Source: Gnetum montanum
Taxonomy: Eukaryota > Streptophyta > Gnetopsida > Gnetales > Gnetaceae
Reading direction: 5' to 3'
Assembly: GCA_015680685.1 (NCBI GenBank)
Contig: MNCI01007958.1
Location: forward strand, 251,903-315,902
DNA: 64,000 bases
Position numbers and translations under genes: made by a program. The notes beneath the pieces were generated by a model. It did no database searches and had not been told where the DNA came from. It saw only the letters and a list, made by a program, of their open reading frames with translations. The first letter of the stretch is position 1, and each line of letters starts with the position of its first letter. Positions 60,346-64,000 of this stretch are shown piece after piece.

Positions 60346-60603
60346 ACCTTATCCTGTCATGTGAGTAGTTTCATTCTTTCTTTTCTTACTCGAAATAAAA
60401 TAAAACCAAACAAAAATGCAAAATCTAAAACACCAAAAACTTTTCTTTTTTCTATGCATCTATTTAGGGGGAGTTTGTATCACCTTATTGGTTATGTCGA
60501 AAAAGGAGGAGATGTTTGTAAAATGTGTTATTATTGTGTTATTTTATTTGGAAAAAACTAACCCAGTTTTTTAAGTTTTGGACATTACCAAACAAGGGAA
60601 GAT
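60346..60603 (+). other. 3' untranslated region and polypurine tract of Copia-G
   Basis: A short stretch with GGGGGAG (60469) and AAAAAGGAGGAGATG (60498), typical ends of Copia 3' regions. AACAAGGGAAGAT (60591-60603) directly precedes the LTR. Confidence 0.65.
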
Positions 60604-61551
60604 TGTGGACCTTTTTGTTTTGGTATGTCAAAACATTAAGAAAAATGAAAAATAAGTTTGTTTGTATATGTGTGTAGTTGTTGTGCTTATAGGATAAGAA
60701 CTTGGAGGATCAACATTATGGACAACAAACACTACATTCATCATGCAAGGAAAAATGAAGAAAGATGTCTCTACAACAAAGGAAAGTGAAGAAAGACGTC
60801 TTTGGGAAGCAGCAGACATCTTGGTAGATTTGGAGTAAACTCAAACAAAGACATCTTTAGAAATAGCAAGACATCTTTCTCAAATGAAGATGTCTTACAC
60901 AAGACAAAGACATCTTTATAAATTGTAGGTCAAGTCCAGAAAGACATCTTTCATAAAACAAAGATGTCTTCCAAAGTAAAGACTTCAGAAAGATGTCTTT
61001 TAGAAAACAAAGATGTCTTTCTAGAATTGAAGGCAAATTCAAAGTGACATCCCAGACATAGAAAATATGTCCCCCATGACCGTTAGTAACTATTAGCTAG
61101 CCATTGCACAAGTTTCAAGAAGGATTTAGCAACACAAAAACTATAAGAAGACTTGATGTGCATTGGAAAAAGTACAAGCATTGTTGTATTTATTGTACAA
61201 TCATTTGTAATCATTGAATTCTCTATTACTTTTCATTGTCTTATCATTTTGGGATTGTAATGTGTGTTGTACCTAATTGTACAAGGATTAGCAAATTGAG
61301 TTGCAATCTTTCCTTGTAATTCTTGTTCTTGTTACCTTGCAAGGTTGATGTACTTGAGCTTGTTAGGATCCTATGGGATTGAGTTTTTGGTGATGTAGTA
61401 TAACACTCCAATATGGAGCTCAAGAATCTAAAGGTTATGGAAGCCTTAAAACCACATTTCAAACCCTAACAAGACCTTATGGGTTGAGTGATTGGTGCTA
61501 TGGTACAATAGCTAGAGTAGGGCTTGATGACTATATAGAAAGTAGACCCTT
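60604..61551 (+). repeat. 3' LTR of Copia-G, cut by Gypsy-I
   Basis: Starts TGTGGACCTTTTTG and follows 55677-56620 base by base with scattered changes. It ends at GTAGACCCTT where the Gypsy-I LTR begins; the last ~170 bases are expected beyond the right edge. Confidence 0.88.
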
Positions 61552-62504
61552 TGATGAGTGGCAAGGTACTCCTACACTCAACCATACAAATACGAGCGTT
61601 CACACTTGATCCGGTCAAACTCCGTAGACGGGCTAGTTGTGGTATCTAGATAGTTATACATGGATCGCAGTCTACTATCTTCACACCTGGACTAGTATTT
61701 GCTTTGTCACTTATGGTTTAGTCCAAAGTGAGGCGTATGATGTGATCCTAACCTAGTGCTACTCCTAGAGACAATGGAAAATAATTTTGATTAAACTAAT
61801 AAGCAATAGGAAATGAAGTCTAAGCTAGCCTAAGTGCAATGAGCATCCATTCCTTAATCATCCATACACATCTTGGACCTCATGCATGACTAGTACTGGG
61901 ATTACCAAGTGTAGATCCTAGGTACGCTACTGGGTTACCAAGTAGTCACACTTAAATGCTCATGATTAATTCGTACTCATTCCGTAGTTAACAACAAGAA
62001 TAGTATATGATGGTAAAGAAATATTAACTAAGAAAACAATAAATAATAATAACAATTAAATAATTAAAACTAAGTGAATGTTTCAATGATGAAGTAATCT
62101 CGATCTTTATTGCCGATCATGTATGTGTCCAAGTATGTCACACTCGAGTAAAGGTTTTGTACAATTACAAACACCACACTGTGGGCATGCACTTGGGAAA
62201 ACAGTCTAACTCTTACGAAAACAAATTGTAAGAGCTTCCCTACAATTAACCCAAAAGATGCCTAAGTGTGGTTGGTGCGTGCTTATTTATAGCTAAAAAT
62301 AGACTTTGTGTACATAGGGCTGCATCAGCGCATGAGTGGATGCATCAACGGGGCCGTGTCAACACGGCCATGTATACGAGGCCCCATATATGCAGCCTAG
62401 TTAACGCAGCCTCGATATCGGGGGTTTGATAACAAGGCTTTGATATCAAGACTCATCAAATAATAGGGCTCTGATAATAGGGCCTAACATACCATGACTC
62501 ATCA
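61552..62504 (-). repeat. 3' LTR of Gypsy-I
   Basis: About 953 bp, from TGATGAGTGGCAAGGTAC to ATGACTCATCA. It aligns with the Gypsy-D LTRs but is more diverged from either than they are from each other. It holds an enlarged GGCC/GATATC-rich minisatellite at 62325-62490. More CpG sites remain here than in the Gypsy-D LTRs. The polypurine tract is CAGTCGTGGGGGTA (minus, 62505-62518). Confidence 0.85.
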
Positions 62505-62519
62505 TACCCCCACGACTGA

Positions 62520-63115
62520 ATAACAACTCATCCTCGAGTTAAAAAAAGTGAGGAACAAGTTCAATTGATTACACAGTGGATAAGTATGGGATTATTGATT
62601 GACTAGGAGTTTATTCATGCTGCAGTGGAGGATTAAACAAAATCTGGACACAGACATAAAAGACAAAACTTGTGGAACTCATGGGGTTCCCAATAGTGGT
62701 GGCTCCTCCATGGGTGCCTTTCCTTTGTTCTACACGCCAGGCTTCTAAGATTGATACCATTGAAGAAGCACCTAACATTTCTTCTCTTCTATCAATGGAT
62801 TATGAGCCGTCCATACATATGTTCGAATGTTTGATGGAGTCGGCACTATCCATGGACACGACAGCTACAGGAACACTTAATTGGCCTTGACATGCATGCC
62901 ACAACTAGCCATCGTTCCTCTTCATAGGCTCAGGCCCTAACCTCTCCTCCTTTTGCTTGGATAGATTATGCAGTAATAGAAGTTCCATGATGGATGTTAA
63001 ATGATTGTGCCTTCTGCTTTGCATGTTCTGCATAATGTCCTTGGCCTCTACCTCCCCCCACGTCTTTCGGTTGCACCTTGAGAAGGTCCTCCTTGTTGTC
63101 TTTTTTAGGGGCCAT
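62520..63115 (-). pseudogene. Extra ORF of Gypsy-I, short or truncated
   Basis: From an ATG at 63115 it reads MAPKKDNKEDLLKVQPKD, then VGGGRGQGHYAEHAKQKAQ and further to a TAA in place of Gln at codon 50. It shares the MAP start and polar N-terminus with the Gypsy-D ORF and holds the same place, but only about 600 bases remain before the polypurine tract. The coiled-coil part seems deleted. The plus-strand reading of 62672-62890 is only its shadow. Confidence 0.45.
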
Positions 63116-64000
63116 CTATAATCACGCAAAGATCAATTGTTAGTAAGGTTATTGAAAAAAAGTTCAACGATTTCATACCTTACTCATTTCCTTTAATAAA
63201 TGTTGAATTATTTACTTAGTGTGATTTTAGAGTTAGAAATTTTTTTCGAGGAAGTTGCCCTAAAAGTTTAATGTCAGACCTGGTTTGTTTAGGTGACACA
63301 TAAAAGGACCTAGTTTTGAGGAACATTTGATAAAATGATGACAAAGGAAATAATATATTTGGCAATGAAGTACTCGAAGGGTATAAGATGGTGTGGTGGT
63401 GTGCAACAAGTACAAATTACAAAAGTCACACAAGTGGGTCCTCCCCAAAGCAGGTTCCAACCTATGATGCCCTTGTGTAACCACACCTTCAAATGTTCGT
63501 AGGTACTAGAAGGGTTAAATGTAATCTATGTCAATGCAACAAGACATACACATGTTCATACCACCGTGATGAGATATGAATTCAATGCTATACAAGAGAC
63601 GAGTCACAATTACATGAACAGCGAGATGAGGCGAATTGTAGAAGGGATTGCAGAGATTGGGACATGAGGTAACTAACTCAGCGCACAATGAATTCTCAGT
63701 GTAAGGCATGATTAATGTGTCATTAACCTATCACTCAAAAATCAGGACCAAGTTTATTCCTCTGATTAGTGACATCACATTGTCTCATCCCAATGATGAA
63801 CATTCATAAGAGAATCATGACAACAAGGCGTACGATCACTTGGCATTTTGTGTAAGGGAGGAGTGATTTGGAATTTCTTTATGGCATACTTTTTGCTTGG
63901 CCGCTTTGGCACACTCTCCTTTTTTTCTCTCTCTCTTTTTTCTTTTTATTTAAGTACTTAATCTAGAGAAGCCATCTACCTTCAGGAATGGGTGCATGTC
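63116..64000 (-). other. Non-coding spacer of Gypsy-I
   Basis: No coding trace. Parts match the Gypsy-D spacer: 63427-63475 with 21928-21975, and the last bases GGGTGCATGTC with 22400. A CT-rich microsatellite lies at 63915-63950. Confidence 0.5.

Larger units (their letters stand above)
55677..61551 (+). mobile_element. Copia-G: best preserved Copia element, 3' LTR interrupted
   Basis: 5' LTR, primer site, very short gag remnant, then long readable protease, integrase, RT and RNase H, polypurine tract and the first ~950 bases of the 3' LTR. The 3' LTR is cut by Gypsy-I. It is the least decayed pol in the window, with several open stretches over 80 codons, yet has stops, a frameshift in RT and lost catalytic residues. 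It lies in the 3' LTR of Copia-C. Confidence 0.88.
61552..64000 (-). mobile_element. Gypsy-I: second element of the Gypsy-D type, left end only
   Basis: Its 3' LTR, polypurine tract, the start of an extra ORF and part of the spacer all match the Gypsy-D layout on the minus strand. gag-pol would lie outside the window. It sits in the 3' LTR of Copia-G, so it is among the youngest insertions here. Confidence 0.8.

Noticed and set aside
55905-61040. CRISPR-like array of short repeats (AAGACGTCTT clusters)
   Set aside because: The repeats are only about 10 bases, spacers are not unique or constant in length, and the sequence is a plant LTR duplicated at both ends of a retrotransposon.
62672-62890. 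Plus-strand 72-codon open stretch starting MELMGFPIVV
   Set aside because: Shadow of the minus-strand Gypsy-I extra ORF region; no supporting signal.

Overview
This 64 kb window is plant nuclear DNA made almost entirely of old, broken LTR retrotransposons stacked inside one another. It is AT-rich. It carries Ty1/Copia and Ty3/Gypsy gag-pol remains, one RTE-type LINE remnant, and one captured piece of a receptor-like kinase gene with its intron. I found no intact host gene, rRNA, tRNA or CRISPR array. This fits a large, repeat-rich seed-plant genome; the species cannot be told from the sequence.

Layout, with names used in this answer. The outermost layer is Gypsy-H (+ strand), of which only pieces of a coiled-coil ORF survive (15963-17325 and 29950-30816). 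It was split by three insertions. Copia-A (1-15962, left end outside the window) itself carries RTE remnants, a plant 'transposon protein'-like ORF and the complete Copia-B (8397-14189). Gypsy-D (17326-29949, - strand) has gag, protease, RT, RNase H, integrase and its own copy of the coiled-coil ORF. Copia-C starts at 30817 and runs past the right edge. Copia-C was split by Copia-E (32205-51458), whose 5' LTR was split by Gypsy-F (33287-46770, - strand). The 3' LTR of Copia-C was split by Copia-G (55677 onward), and the 3' LTR of Copia-G by Gypsy-I (61552 to the edge, - strand). Several junctions are supported directly. Gypsy-F is flanked by TTTTG on both sides and Copia-E by CATTCT on both sides. 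Gypsy-D is flanked by ATTAT/ATTAG, and removing it plus one flank copy puts the Gypsy-H ORF back in frame.

The elements differ in what they encode. Copia-A, Copia-B, Copia-G and Gypsy-D keep recognisable pol domains, all dead. Copia-C, Copia-E and Gypsy-F show gag (Gypsy-F also protease) but no RT or integrase I can find, so they look like non-autonomous GAG-carrying elements. The most unusual content is (i) the coiled-coil ORF family downstream of pol in the Gypsy-D/H group, (ii) Gypsy-F with its captured kinase exons next to a roughly 190 bp hairpin-bearing tandem array, (iii) LTRs packed with short palindromes (AAGACGTCTT, GACATCC, TTTACTATAAATAGTAAA). Decay looks dominated by C-to-T/G-to-A change: many stops are TAA/TAG where CAA/CAG is expected, and several catalytic residues are lost by G-to-A.
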